From the NCBI GenBank assembly GCA_032433765.1, contig JAVIAB010000051.1:76693712-76757711 (forward strand): DNA of 64,000 nt. Reading direction: 5' to 3'. The position numbers and the translations under genes are program-made. Below, piece by piece: positions 49,076 through 58,454 of this stretch. The DNA is from Megaustenia siamemsis (taxonomy: Eukaryota; Mollusca; Gastropoda; Stylommatophora; Ariophantidae). The notes beneath the pieces are model-generated. The model was not told where the DNA came from and did not search any database. It saw nothing but the letters and a program-made list of their open reading frames with translations. Position 1 is the first letter of the stretch. Each line of letters starts with the position of its first letter.

Positions 49076-49621
49076 AAAAGTATATTTTATTGTAGAGTAT
49101 AGACTATAATAGATAATAGGCCATATAATATGCTGGGTCATAGTTAGTCCTTTTTATTGCAACCGAATCTAAAAGAAAATTATCAGAACTCTATCATTAC
49201 TTCTGACAAAATGAAAGCATCACAATATACCAGACTTATGTTTCTGTCCATTGTAAAACGGTATCGGCACCGCAGATGAATGCATTTGTCTTCACTTTAA
49301 AATAAATAAAATACTGCTCATTTTGAGAGGGACGTAAACAATAATTTTTGTCATAACTTTTCTCAATTGTATCCCTTCTGTCAGTTTTATTCTTTAAATT
49401 TTTTAGCAGTGTTCAGGAAAATGTAAGTTGTAATTTTGAGACTTGACCTGCATTTTCATAACTATGGCATCAGGTGGAAAGTGGTACCAACCCAATCAGC
49501 AAATCAACTAAATTATCAGTGACAAACAGCTGTGAAAAATGTGGGCACTAGCATGACAATCCCTAAAAGTGTGGAGAGTATCCATAATTTTTCTTATTAC
49601 TCTTTCAAATATTCGTTTCAG
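49076..49621. other. Presumed intergenic or intronic DNA
   Basis: No gene or clear repeat is recognised. It ends in a good polypyrimidine tract and CAG (TCTTTCAAATATTCGTTTCAG) that forms the acceptor of the ankyrin exon at 49622. Confidence 0.4.
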
Positions 49622-49832
49622 GTACACATTTACAACCATCTAGCATGGATATGACATGGATCACGGAGTCAAACTCTGAGCTCAGAGAAGATTCTAAGTG
49701 AGCTTGTTTCATATGGTCCCTTATGTGCTGAGATCCCAGAGAATGAGGATACAGCCTTCAAGGCTGCGAGGTTTAATGAAACTGTAGAGAGGTGACTGCA
49801 TGATGGAGTTGATGTCAACATTAAACATGTTG
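49622..49832 (+). pseudogene. Ankyrin-repeat exon 1 (as seen), with in-frame stops
   Basis: The acceptor CGTTTCAG ends at 49621, and the donor GTTG|GTAAGT is at 49833. The exon is 211 nt: seventy codons and one extra base. Codons from SSEKILSELVSYGPL through ENEDTAFKAARFNETVER, then LHDGVDVNIKHV, form an ankyrin-repeat pattern (the A.KAA.FNE..E..L..G.DVN helices and hairpin). Two TGA codons interrupt it: one near the start (49652-49654), and one at 49793-49795 exactly where ankyrin repeats have a conserved leucine. It ends in phase 1 with base G, which combines with the AA beginning the next exon (53301). Ankyrin repeats are protein-binding scaffolds; the protein is not identified. Probably a decayed gene; sequence error is possible. 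Confidence 0.6.
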
Positions 49833-49914
49833 GTAAGTCTATAGAACAGATCCTGTCCTATCCATGGAATCATTGTAGTGGTGGTTCTCTGCATCCACTC
49901 CACCAGTGAAAAAG

Positions 49915-50090
49915 ATGACCAATCAGATCTAATACCATGAGCCAGCTTTGACGGTTTCAGTCATGATCGATCAGATCTGACACCATGAGCCAGCTGTTAC
50001 AGCCTCAGTCATGACCAATCAGATCTGACACCATGAGCCAGCTGTTACAGCCTCAGTCATGACCAATCAGATCTGACACCATGAGCCAGC
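49915..50090. repeat. 48-bp minisatellite, about 3.6 copies
   Basis: Units carry CCAATCAGATCTGACACCAT then GAGCCAGCTGTTACAGCCTC. It lies in the first ankyrin intron, 80 bp after the donor, and runs directly into a different array at about 50091. Confidence 0.9.
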
Positions 50091-50405
50091 TGTTCTAGTT
50101 GTAGAGGAGCCTGTGTGCCCATATTCCCAAGAGATGTTCTAGTTGTAGAGGAGCCTGTGTGCCCATAATCCCAAGAGATGTTCTAGTGGTAGAGGAGCCT
50201 GTGTGCCTATATTCCCAAGAGCTGTTCTAGTGGTAGAGCAGCCTGTGTGCCCATATTCCCAAGAGATGTTCTAGTGGTAGAGCAGCCTGTGTGCCCATAA
50301 TCCCAAGAGATGTTCTAGTGGTAGAGGAGCCTGTGTGCCTATATTCCCAAGAGATGTTCTAGTGGTAGAGGAGCCTGTGTGCCCATATTCCCAAAAGCTG
50401 TTCTA
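50091..50405. repeat. 44-bp minisatellite, about 7 copies
   Basis: Units carry GTTCTAGTGGTAGAGGAGCC and TGTGTGCCCATATTCCCAAG. The last unit of the preceding array ends with GAGCCAGCTGTTCTAG, which is also the beginning of this one, so the second array probably arose at the edge of the first. Units are highly similar. Confidence 0.92.
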
Positions 50406-50529
50406 GTAGTAGCAATGCTATCAAGGGATCACCCAAGCTGGACAGGTCATAGGGCTGGGGCCAGGAAAAGCCAGACACAAACAAGTTTAAATCGGATGCA
50501 CTGGTCTACATGCCTAATATAACAGTACA

Positions 50530-50690
50530 CCGTAACTCTCACCATGATGAAACTTCCTGTACAGATCTTCAACAAACACTTTTCAAGCCATCTCATCTGC
50601 TACCATTCCCTTAAGATCATTCCAGGTCTTCCCCATCCTCTTCATCTCTCCTTCCACCTGACTTCTCCAAGTATATAAAAAGCAACTTTT
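50530..50690 (-). mobile_element. Possible LINE C-terminal tail
   Basis: On the minus strand the sequence reads RMGKTWNDLKGMVADEMA then KVFVEDLYRKFHHGES. This resembles the end of invertebrate non-LTR ORF2 proteins (GK.W..LK..A.D...W..FVE.L). It is short, has frame interruptions, and is not clearly one of families A-F. Confidence 0.45.
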
Positions 50691-50990
50691 AATTTATCGT
50701 TTCCACAAATATTTCAGGTAAAACCTTGCAATTCTCTTATTGTTCACTTTTCCGACTTTGTGAGCAAATTCTCCCAACCAAACACATGTTTTAGATCAAT
50801 TTTCATTTATTTTCTTGCTGTTGATTAAAAAAAACAACAAATTCCTAAAAACGGAAAGGTCACAGTATGTTGTTCCAGTTGGTAGCGAATCTTTTAAGGG
50901 GTGAAATATCCAGCAGTTAACTGCTGCAGGTACCAGAAACAGTCAGCTAAATCATCCCGTTACAATGTAGTGGAATTATGAATTATGTCA
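50691..50990. other. Unassigned intronic DNA
   Basis: No gene or repeat is recognised. It is AT-rich sequence inside the presumed first ankyrin intron, leading into the AT-rich minisatellite. Confidence 0.35.
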
Positions 50991-51514
50991 GACTTATTAA
51001 TATATGATGTATGTCATCTAGAAGATTATTGTTTAATGTGTGTTGTACAGAAGTTTATTGTTTAATATAGATCTTGCGGAGGATTAATTTCAATGTACAT
51101 TTTGCAGAAGATTAATTTTTTATGTAAATATTTCATAAATTAATTTCTGAATTATTTCATTAATATTTTGTTCTATTTTGTATGTGTTATCAATTTTAAC
51201 GTACATCATGCAGAAAATTTAATTAGTTTTTATTTTTTTTACCATACATCATGCAAACAAAAAAACGTCATAAATTTTTGTAAAAGATAAATTTGCTGTG
51301 TATATTTTGACAGAAGATTATTTTATTATGTACATTTTAGAGACGTTTATTTTATTATCTACAGAATATTTTTACAGAAGATTAAATTATGTACATTTTT
51401 ACAGAAGACTAATTTGTTATGTACATATTTACAGAAAATAGATTAATTGGTTATGTACATTTTACAGAAGATTAATTTATGTGCATTTTTACAGAAGCGT
51501 ATTATGTTATGTGC
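50990..51514. repeat. AT-rich minisatellite (~30-40-bp units containing TTTACAGAAGATTA), left part
   Basis: Irregular units contain TTATGTACATTTTACAGAAG then ATTAATTTG. The array continues after LINE-A at 52247-52680 and, as a variant, at about 53200-53300, where it reaches the next exon. The core TTTACAGAAGATT equals the intron/exon boundary sequence of the ankyrin exon at 53301 (TCTTACAG|AAGATTCC). Confidence 0.85.
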
Positions 51515-52232
51515 TATGTCCCAAATATGGACTAGAAATGAATATCAAAAAGACTAAAACTATGATCATAAACAAAGAAAATTCTCAAGACCTACAATTA
51601 AATATCACAGTTGAGGGAATACATCTGGAGACAGTCCAGAGCTACAACTACCTGGGACATATTATAACCAATGATGGAAAATGCAAAACTGAAATAAACA
51701 AAAGAATAGGTATGGCAAAAAGTAATTTTAATGCCATGAAAAATATACTAACAACAAAACAAATATCAGCAGGGCTGAAATTAAGAATGGCAAAATGTTA
51801 CGTCTTCTCAATATTCCTGTATGGTGCAGAAACATGGACATTAGACAAGAAAACAGAACTGAAAATTGAAGCCTTTGAAATGTGAATTTATAGAAGAATA
51901 GGTAGAATTGGATGGAAACAAAAGATAACAAATGATAAAGTTTTAAAACAACTGAAAATAAAATGAGAACTACTAAACACAATTAAGACAAGACAAATGA
52001 AATTTTTGGGGCATGTTAAAAGACACAACAGCCTACTAAAAGTAATATTGGAAGGAAAAATACAAGGTAAAAGAGGCAGAGGCAGACCAAGACTAACATG
52101 GACAAGTAACATCAAAAGATGGACAAGTCAATCTATGTCAGCCTGCACCATCAAAGCAAGAAACAGAGTAGAATGGTGATCTATGGTAGCCAACCTTCTA
52201 TGCGGAGAAGGCACACAATGATGATGATGATG
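51515..52232 (+). mobile_element. LINE-A copy, 5'-truncated, with target-site duplication
   Basis: It encodes the region from just after the RT palm (YGLEMNIKKTKTMIINKENS) through YLGHIITNDGKCKTEINKR, YGAETWTLDKKTE and KFLGHVKRHN to the basic tail GKRGRGRPRLTWTSNIKRW, with a few stop codons. The tail is (GATG)n. It is flanked by ATTATGTTATGTGC (51501-51514) and ATTATGTTATGTAC (52233-52246), a 14-bp duplication with one mismatch, both within the AT-rich minisatellite. This shows the LINE inserted into the array. It is the best preserved LINE-A here but lacks endonuclease and most of RT. Confidence 0.92.
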
Positions 52233-52246
52233 ATTATGTTATGTAC

Positions 52247-52680
52247 ATTTTGACAGAAGGTTAATTTGTTAATGCACATTTTTACAAAAGATGTGCTTTT
52301 CGTTTAGAAGATTAATTTATTGTGTACATTAATATAGAAGATTATTTATGTGCATTTTTAAGAAGATTAATTTGTTACGTACATTTTGAAAGAAGCATAA
52401 TTTGTTTTATACATTTTGACAGAAGATTAATTTGTTATGTGCTTTTTTTTAGAAGACTACTTTGTTATGTACGTTTTACAGAAGCATAATTTATGTACTT
52501 TTTACAGAAGATTAATTAATATGTTATGTGCTTCTTTTGTAAGATTAATTTGTTGTGTACATTTTTAGACAAGCATAATTTGATACGTACATTTTTACAG
52601 AAGCGTAATTTGTTATGCTCATATTATAGAATATTAATTTTTTATGTATATCTTTGAGAAGAATAATTTTGATTGTAAAC
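52247..52680. repeat. AT-rich minisatellite, right part
   Basis: This is the same family of ~30-40-bp units as 50990-51514 (GTTATGTACATTTTACAGAAG and AGATTAATTTG variants), more degenerate toward 52680. It was split by the LINE-A insertion. Confidence 0.82.
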
Positions 52681-52689
52681 CTTACAAAT

Positions 52690-53200
52690 TATTGCGTATC
52701 GTTAGACATCGCATAAGGCTTGTAGTGTTTTTCATCACCTACTTCTATTCTAGGTGAGATATTCAATCTTATCTAATGATTCTATGCCTGCCAACTTTGC
52801 TTCTCTTATAAGTGTTTTTTATAGCATATCTTTGTCGTCATATTTTTCAGAATATGCAGAAAGTTATCTGTATCCTGAAAGTTTCCCATAAAAAAGCCTG
52901 TTTTGGAATTCTCTTATTGTCTCTTCTCAGTACATGTCCAACATATGTCCATCTTCTTTCCTTAATTTTAGATGAGATTGTTGGTTGCATGCCCATTTCT
53001 CTTATTTCAATATTAGTCTTGAATTCATTCCATTGTACACAGAGTATTTTTCTTAGGCATTTGTCTTCAAAAGCGTTTAGTTTTCTATCAATCTTTTTTG
53101 ATGTTTTCCAGCTTTCACTTGCATAGGTAAGTGTTGATAATATGTTTGAGTTGAATATTCTAAATTTGGTTTTCTTGTTTCGTATTGTTTATTTCCATAT
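52690..53200 (-). mobile_element. LINE-B fragment
   Basis: On the minus strand it encodes IFNSNILSTLTYASESW, then FEDKCLRKILCVQWNEFKTN, IEIREMGMQP, YVGHVLRRDNKRIPKQAF and LWET, after which the reading is lost. It matches 59290-59825 and, in its last part, 36000-36310. Stops and shifts are present. It lies in the intron just upstream of the ankyrin exon at 53301. Confidence 0.82.
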
Positions 53201-53300
53201 TTTGTCCAGGATATACATGTATATCTTACATATATGTTAGAGAAGATTATTGTTTGATGTATATCTTAGAGAAGATAATTGTTTGATGTATATCTTACAG

Positions 53301-53413
53301 AAGATTCCAGTGACAGTGTGTATACCATCAAGGACATGACCAGAATGTTGAGGCAGCTGAGACTGAAGCAGTACTCCCTATTGCATGTCGCTGTTGTTCA
53401 TGGGACAATGGGG
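53301..53413 (+). pseudogene. Ankyrin-repeat exon 2 (as seen)
   Basis: The acceptor TATCTTACAG ends at 53300, and the donor ATGGGG|GTATGT is at 53414. The exon is 113 nt, starting with two bases that complete a GAA codon with the phase-1 end of 49832. It reads DSSDSVYTIKDMTRMLRQLR and LKQYSLLHVAVVHGTMG, ending in phase 0. The LLHVAVVHGTMG segment is the first helix of an ankyrin repeat, whose second helix (IWLLLSHGANVN) is found, in phase, in the exon at 58184. This exon itself is open. Its acceptor lies in the last unit of a minisatellite. Labelled pseudogene because neighbouring exons carry stops. Confidence 0.65.
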
Positions 53414-53519
53414 GTATGTATTAGGCAAACAGAAGTAAAGTCGGTGTATTTAACTCTAAATAAAATCTTTAGGTAATAACAACCTCTTCACAATACAATT
53501 TTCTTGGAATTGGACACAC

Positions 53520-54600
53520 GGTTGTTCGAGACATGTTCTTTAGCTGAAATGACCTAAGTGACTATGGCTCAAAGGAGATCCTAATATGACGCAAACTAAG
53601 CACTGCCCTGATAAAAATTCAGAAGTTTCTAACTTACATTCAGAATTGCTGTCTATGCAGCTTTCATTATCTTTTTCCGCCTTTCCACTATAAAAATAGT
53701 TATTATTTATGTAACGCCACTGACATTGTGGTGTCTGTTTAAGTTCATCTCGCAAATTTGCTTAAATAGCAATTGTCATCCTTATAACCCAGTGTTTATG
53801 ACTGTCGCTTTTACCAGCGCTGCAAACACAAAAATATAGTTCAACTTCCAAGACAAATTTCACAAAATTGAAACAGTAAAAAAAAATTATGGCTTTCACT
53901 TTTACTCAAAGAAATTATAAAATTATATTATTGTATAAACAAATACAGCTGTTCAGTGTTAATATGAGAGATTAAATGTCATGAATTAAGCTAATAAAAT
54001 ATTATTAAATCGCCTATGGTCACCTGCGTAGCGAGTATAAAAACACAAAAAGTAAAGATTCCCTCCATGCCGTGCTAGATGTATGGGGAATATGGTGTTA
54101 GTGACCACATTTTTCTATGATCACAACACATTTTGGGTGATGTGGTCGGTATCCTGCCAGGCTGCCTTTACTTCCCAGAAAGATCTCTGGTATCCATTTT
54201 TAGAGGCTGGGTGAACCATGGAGCCTCGTCAATCGAAAATAAAATCTGCCACTGCTGAGGATCGAACCTGAACCATTCTGGTCAGGAAGTGAGCACACTA
54301 ACCACTCAACCACCAAGGCTCCACAAAAATATAGGCCTACTCCAAATACAAATTTAACAAAATTTAAATGGCTAAAAAACATTGACTTTCACTTCTACCC
54401 ACAGAAATTATGAAACTGTATTTCTGTATAAACAAATATAGGTATTCAATGTTAATTAGAGAGATTAAATGTGAATTAGGTGGATTGTAATATAAAATAT
54501 ATAGTCATGGTGTAATTTTTTCTGGGAGTGGCAGGCTAGACAAACATTCCGGTCAGAATTTGCAGAAGGGAATTCTGTATTTGACATCACGGCTGAATGA
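53520..54600. repeat. Left arm of a large inverted duplication (with a SINE inserted)
   Basis: Read as reverse complement this arm matches 55563-56300 block by block. 53530-53760 pairs with 56070-56300 (CACTTAGGTCATTTCAGCTA and GCAAATTTG.GAGATGAAC). A ~170-bp AT-rich block occurs twice in each arm (53825-54000 and 54322-54485; 55690-55845 and 55865-56030). 54490-54600 pairs with 55563-55690 (ATTCCGGTCAGA, TGATGTCAAATAC). The order in one arm is the mirror image of the other. The SINE at 54052-54321 is present only in this arm, so it inserted after the duplication. Identity looks roughly 70-80 percent by eye. Confidence 0.8.
54052..54321 (-). mobile_element. tRNA-derived SINE, full length, with target-site duplication
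   Basis: On the minus strand the head GCCTTGGTGGTTGAGTGGTT contains the A box and CAGGTTCGATCCTCAG the B box. The body then carries GGTTCACCCAGCCTCTA, ATACCGACCACATCACCC and GTGGTCACTAACACCATATT, with a T-rich 3' end at the left. CACAAAAA flanks both ends (54044-54051 and 54322-54329). The other arm of the inverted duplication shows the site without the insertion. Closest relative in the window: 48803-49075. Confidence 0.88.
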
Positions 54601-55562
54601 AACTACGGTGGAAGTTTTAAAGAGCTGCCATTCATATGTGGACAATTTGTTGCTCGCAAATATTTCCCTCTGTTGATCCTGACGCATGCAGTCAGGTGTG
54701 GGTCACTGACCGTACCTAGGTCAGTTGTTGGATCCTGTTGTCTTGGGCCCTGTTGATGAATTTTGTGTAGAAGTATTAAAGAAAATGAGGTAAGGGTGGG
54801 CACCAAGTTGCTCATCCGGTAACAGAGTTGAGAGCAGACAGTTCCTGCGTAAGGATTAGCAAATGACAGAGCTGATCAAGATCCTACTCCACCCCCCTAG
54901 TATTGCTTGTAGAAATAAACTAACCAGTTTGACCAAGTAAAAAGGGATGAAAGAGGGTAGGCAACCCAGTTCTCAGAAATGCTGTGTTGAGGTCAGATAT
55001 ATTAGGCTGAAAGGTACAGATATCAAAGCCTGGCTGTAAAGCTCAAAATAATACACCTACGCCCACTTAACCTTAGATTATAAGACCTATCTGTGAGTGT
55101 TTTCATGATTTCATCATAAAAATTACTACCACTTAATTATTACATTTGGAGTTCCAAAAATATTATTTTCTTTGAACTGTTGCTACACAGCTTTGTGTTT
55201 ACCTAAGTAGAGACATGGGAATTGGATGCTGTAATCATTTCCTAGGTTACATTAGATTTATGGAATGAAATTCAACTCCATTGTGCTGTGACTACTGGAG
55301 GTGTTATGTTGTCTATTCACACAGCTGCCCTAAGTCTGTTAATCCATCCGCATGCTCAGCTTCCTCTAAGTTTTGTTTGCTGTCCATCTGGTGTTACAAA
55401 GGTTTGTTTCATGTCTCACTGACGGTCAAGGAGATTTCTCCCATCATAATAGAAAAAATTAATGTCTTGAAATTAAGACAATAAAAAAAAAACAGCCAGT
55501 TTTGTATGATACCATACACATCTGAACTGAATGCCTGCTCTTTGAAACATCTACCTTAGTTT
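54601..55562. other. Spacer of the inverted duplication
   Basis: No gene is recognised in about 960 bp between the two arms. A minus-strand frame at 54815-54603 and a plus-strand frame near 55310-55430 lack domain signatures. A short A-rich tract lies near 55480. Confidence 0.4.
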
Positions 55563-56300
55563 TATGCAGTCGTGATGTCAAATACGTAATTCCCTCCCAC
55601 TGTGTCTGACCGGAATGTTTCTAGCCCTCCGCTGCTGGAAAAATTACACCTTGACTATAATTTTTATTACGATCCATTTAATTCATGACATTTAATCTCT
55701 CATATTAGCATTTTGAATCTAGATTTATGTATACAGCCGTAAAGTATAATCATTTCTGCGAGTAAAAGTGAAAGTCATAATTTTTTTGACTGCTCCAATT
55801 TTTTTAAACTTATCAGGAGAAGATCTGTGTTTTTGTGCTCGTGGCGTCTGTGTTCATAATTGATATTAATCATATTTTACAATCCGCTTAATTCACGACA
55901 TTTAATCTCTCATATAAACATTTAAAATCTGTATTTGTTTATACAGCAATACAACCTAATAATTTCAGTGAGTAAAAGTAAAAGTCATAATTTTTTTGAC
56001 CGCTTCAATTTTGTTAAATTGCATTTGAAGTTGAAACACTGCGTCGGTGAAAGTGAAAGTCATCAACACTGGGCTATTAGGTGGCAGTTGTTATTTTAGC
56101 AAATTTGTGAGATGAACTGAAACAACAGACAGGAAACTGTTGACAGCGTTATATAAACAATTATTATTTTTACAGCAGTAAGGTGGCGAGGAAAGGTTCT
56201 GAATGTAGGTTAGAAACAGCAGAATTGTTGTCAGAGGAAAGGTCTCATTTGTGTCAATGTGACTTAGGTCATTTCAGCTACAAAGCATGCCCCGTACAGA
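55563..56300. repeat. Right arm of the large inverted duplication
   Basis: This is the inverted counterpart of 53520-54600. It holds, left to right, the block with GTCTGACCGGAATGTTTCTA, two copies of the AT-rich block (TTCATGACATTTAATCTCTC and TTCACGACATTTAATCTCTC), and the terminal block with GCAAATTTGTGAGATGAACT and GTGACTTAGGTCATTTCAGC. No SINE is present, so this arm preserves the ancestral arrangement. Confidence 0.8.
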
Positions 56301-56391
56301 TGTGCATCATATTTTTTATGGTCTGCACGTTTATGTCCGATCCAACATCAAGGGAAACAAATCCAATAACCAAGTGTCACTGGAAGTAAGA
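56176..56391 (+). other. Exon-like open block in the inverted duplication, function unknown
   Basis: An acceptor-like ATTATTTTTACAG ends at 56175. The following frame reads SECRLETAELLSEERSHLC, CDLGHFSYKACP and onward to a stop at about 56389, with a weak donor-like AAGTAAGA nearby. The mirror arm (minus strand, 53755-53540) keeps the same layout: an acceptor-like TTTTTATAG, then SECKLETSEFLSGQ and LGHFS. Conservation of both the acceptor and the peptide in the two arms is suggestive, but similarity extends into the supposed intron, so this may simply be duplicated non-coding DNA. No known family is recognised. Confidence 0.3.
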
Positions 56392-56399
56392 ATTAGGGA

Positions 56400-57029
56400 G
56401 GGGGGGGGGGTGATGTTTGCAGGCAGCAAACTGTCAAATTACAAGAATTTTTATTTTTGAGGTGGTAATTTTTACGATGGTATCATAATAAATATTTAAT
56501 GTCTATCAAAGGGTAAAGGACTATCAGCTCATTTGAGTAATGGCATAAAAACAAGAATGAGAAAGAAAGATTGGCATATGAATAGATGGAAAGAAGTAAG
56601 GCAGGTGTTTGAAAGTAAGATTTAAAAAGATAGCCAGAGTAGATTTGAGAAAAAAAAAATTATTTTTATGACGCATATTACCATTGCTGGTGTATGTCGG
56701 AGGGGCTCATGACAGGAACTTAGAGATAAAGGCCGCTTGGTCAAAGAAGTCGCCACAATATGTGATAATAAAAATTTTTATTTCACCCCTGATAGAAAAA
56801 ATCCTTTCTATCTACTGCGGGTTTCAAACACAGCACGCAGGCTTTTCAGCCAGTGAAATAGTGGATTTTGACACACAGCCATGTGCTTCTCAGGACTGAA
56901 TAGGTAAATCTGGAATAAAAAGATAGGGTAGATCAAAGAGAATATTTGTGAGAAATCTAAAAATGTTTAAATTGCTAATGTTTACGAATAGACTCAAGAT
57001 GTAACAAAGCTTGTCAGATCATCAGTCGC
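56400..57029. other. Unassigned DNA with a G10 run
   Basis: A G-run lies at about 56400-56410. No gene is recognised. The segment 56670-56900 has an open frame without a known domain and a tRNA-like appearance that I could not confirm (no clear A/B box pair). Confidence 0.35.
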
Positions 57030-57795
57030 ATATCACCACTATTGTTCAACATGGAAATAACTGTAGAGGCAAAATGGGCACTATACAATGTTCATCCCAA
57101 CGTTGTGCTACCAATGCCAGTCAGCGACCCTAGATGCAAGATAAATTTTTAAAATAACTATTAAGATATGAAATGTGTTAGACGAATGACAGGAAACAGC
57201 CTGAGAGCTTAGATCAGAAGCAAAAAACCTGAAAAAAGCTAGAAATAATTCCTGCCATAGGATACATAAAGTAAAAAAAAAAAAGTAAAGTACCCCCGTC
57301 ACGCCAAGTGGCATATAGGGAATATGGTGTTAGTGACCATAAATTTTACAGACCTTCGGCACATGATTTTTGGGGTAATGTGGTCGGTATTACGCCCGTG
57401 CCGCTTCCCTTTCCCAGAAAAAAATCCGGTACAAATTAAAGGCTGGGTGAACCCGGAAGCCGTCGGTTGGGATCGAACCCTACCCCTTGTCTTTTGTAGT
57501 CCAGTTCACTAACCACTGAGCTATCGCGGCTCCAGGATACATAAAGAAACAATAAATAAAATGGTTTGACCATGTGATAAGACAGAAAGACCAAAACACA
57601 ACATATCAAGCCTTCAATAAACGTTATGAGAACATCAGACCCAAGGGCTGACCATGAGAAAAAATGGATTGATGGAATATTAAAAACACAATGAAACATA
57701 ACAGCAGGAGAGACCAGCAGAGGAGTTAAAGACCACAAAATATATCTTCCCACGATGCTAAAAAGCAAATGAGGAAGGAAAGAAGAAGATAAAGG
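57030..57795 (+). mobile_element. LINE-C fragment interrupted by a SINE
   Basis: 57030-57258 matches the post-RT part of LINE-C (ACTAGAGGCAAAA-like sequence, TTCATCCCAACGTTGTGCTA, CCAATGCCAGTC), and 57547-57790 continues it (ATAAAATGGTTTGACCATGT, CCAAGGGCTGACCA). It is the reverse complement of sequence at 30285-30790 and 58580-58920. The SINE at 57272-57533 splits it. Heavily mutated, with no open frame; the tail is GAA-rich. Confidence 0.85.
57272..57533 (-). mobile_element. tRNA-derived SINE, full length, perfect 13-bp target-site duplication
   Basis: On the minus strand the head is GGAGCCGCGATAGCTCAGTG GTTAG, with a near-perfect A box (TAGCTCAGTGG), and GGGTTCGATCCCAACC carries the B box. 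The body contains GGGTTCACCCAGCCTTTAA, CGTAATACCGACCACATTAC and GCCACTTGGCGTGACGGG; the 3' tail is T-rich. AGGATACATAAAG is repeated exactly at 57259-57271 and 57534-57546. The well-preserved promoter boxes make this the best type copy of the family in the window. Confidence 0.93.
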
Positions 57796-58125
57796 TAATG
57801 TACAAGACTTGAATCGGCATCTTACTACGTGAGTTTTCACCCATATGTGCTCGGCCGTCTATCCATAAGTGTTCTGAGACTTCTGGATAATGTCGCTTCT
57901 GGCATCAAAACTCATGATGCGAGATGGCAATCCTCACCTTCCCAGGGTACTACCCTGGTACCCATTTGTGCCAGCGACAGGGTCAGCCACGAGGATATTT
58001 TTTTCCAACCACAAGCACAATTCACACTGTTTTCAGTGAGAATCGAACACGGGTTGACCAAACGTCGGGAGCCCAGTCGGGTGGTTTTTCCAAATAGGCT
58101 ACCAAAACCCCCTAGAAGAATATGA
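57796..58125 (-). mobile_element. Second SINE-like family (B box present), about 330 bp
   Basis: On the minus strand GTTTTGGTAGCCTATTTGG is A-box-like and CGTGTTCGATTCTCACT contains the B box, about 40 bp apart. A ~230-bp body follows, ending GCCGATTCAAGTCTTGTACA TTACCTTT. That 3' end recurs, truncated by the window edge, at 63966-64000. Its body is unrelated to the other SINEs. It lies in the intron just upstream of the ankyrin exon at 58184. No clean target-site duplication was found. Confidence 0.65.
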
Positions 58126-58183
58126 TTTTGTATGATTCTCAAGGTTCCATGACATTGACACATATCATGACTTGTTTTCACAG

Positions 58184-58307
58184 ACAATATGGCTACTTCT
58201 CTCCCACGGAGCTAATGTGAACATAACGGACTAGAATCATGTGTCACCTCTGTCACTGGCTGTAGCCATACAACGACCAGATGTAGTTAAACTTTTTATT
58301 GAAGAAG
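58184..58307 (+). pseudogene. Ankyrin-repeat exon 3 (as seen), with an in-frame TAG
   Basis: The acceptor TTGTTTTCACAG ends at 58183, and the donor GAAGAAG|GTCAGT is at 58308. The exon is 124 nt, entered in phase 0 as required by the exon at 53301-53413. It reads TIWLLLSHGANVNITD, then a TAG stop (58232-58234), then NHVSPLSLAVAIQRPDVVKL and FIEE. Joined to the previous exon this gives LLHVAVVHGTMG-TIWLLLSHGANVN, a canonical ankyrin repeat, followed by most of a second (SPLSLAVAIQRPDVVKLFIEEG). The stop replaces a variable hairpin residue, consistent with one point mutation (for example from AAG or CAG). It ends in phase 1. Confidence 0.68.
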
Positions 58308-58454
58308 GTCAGTCTATTTCTAACAAATTATTAGAAGAGACTGATCAGATTAAAACATATTTGTTTTTTACATGCCAACTTTATATCTCTGAAGTCCACA
58401 GGGACTGAAAATTTGTATGAATATCACTTTTTACTATTATTTGACTCTGGTAGT

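Noticed and set aside
48803..57533. tRNA genes from A/B boxes at 48803, 54290, 57510 and 59090
   Set aside because: Each is followed by a shared SINE body and/or flanked by target-site duplications, and acceptor-stem pairing is not evident.
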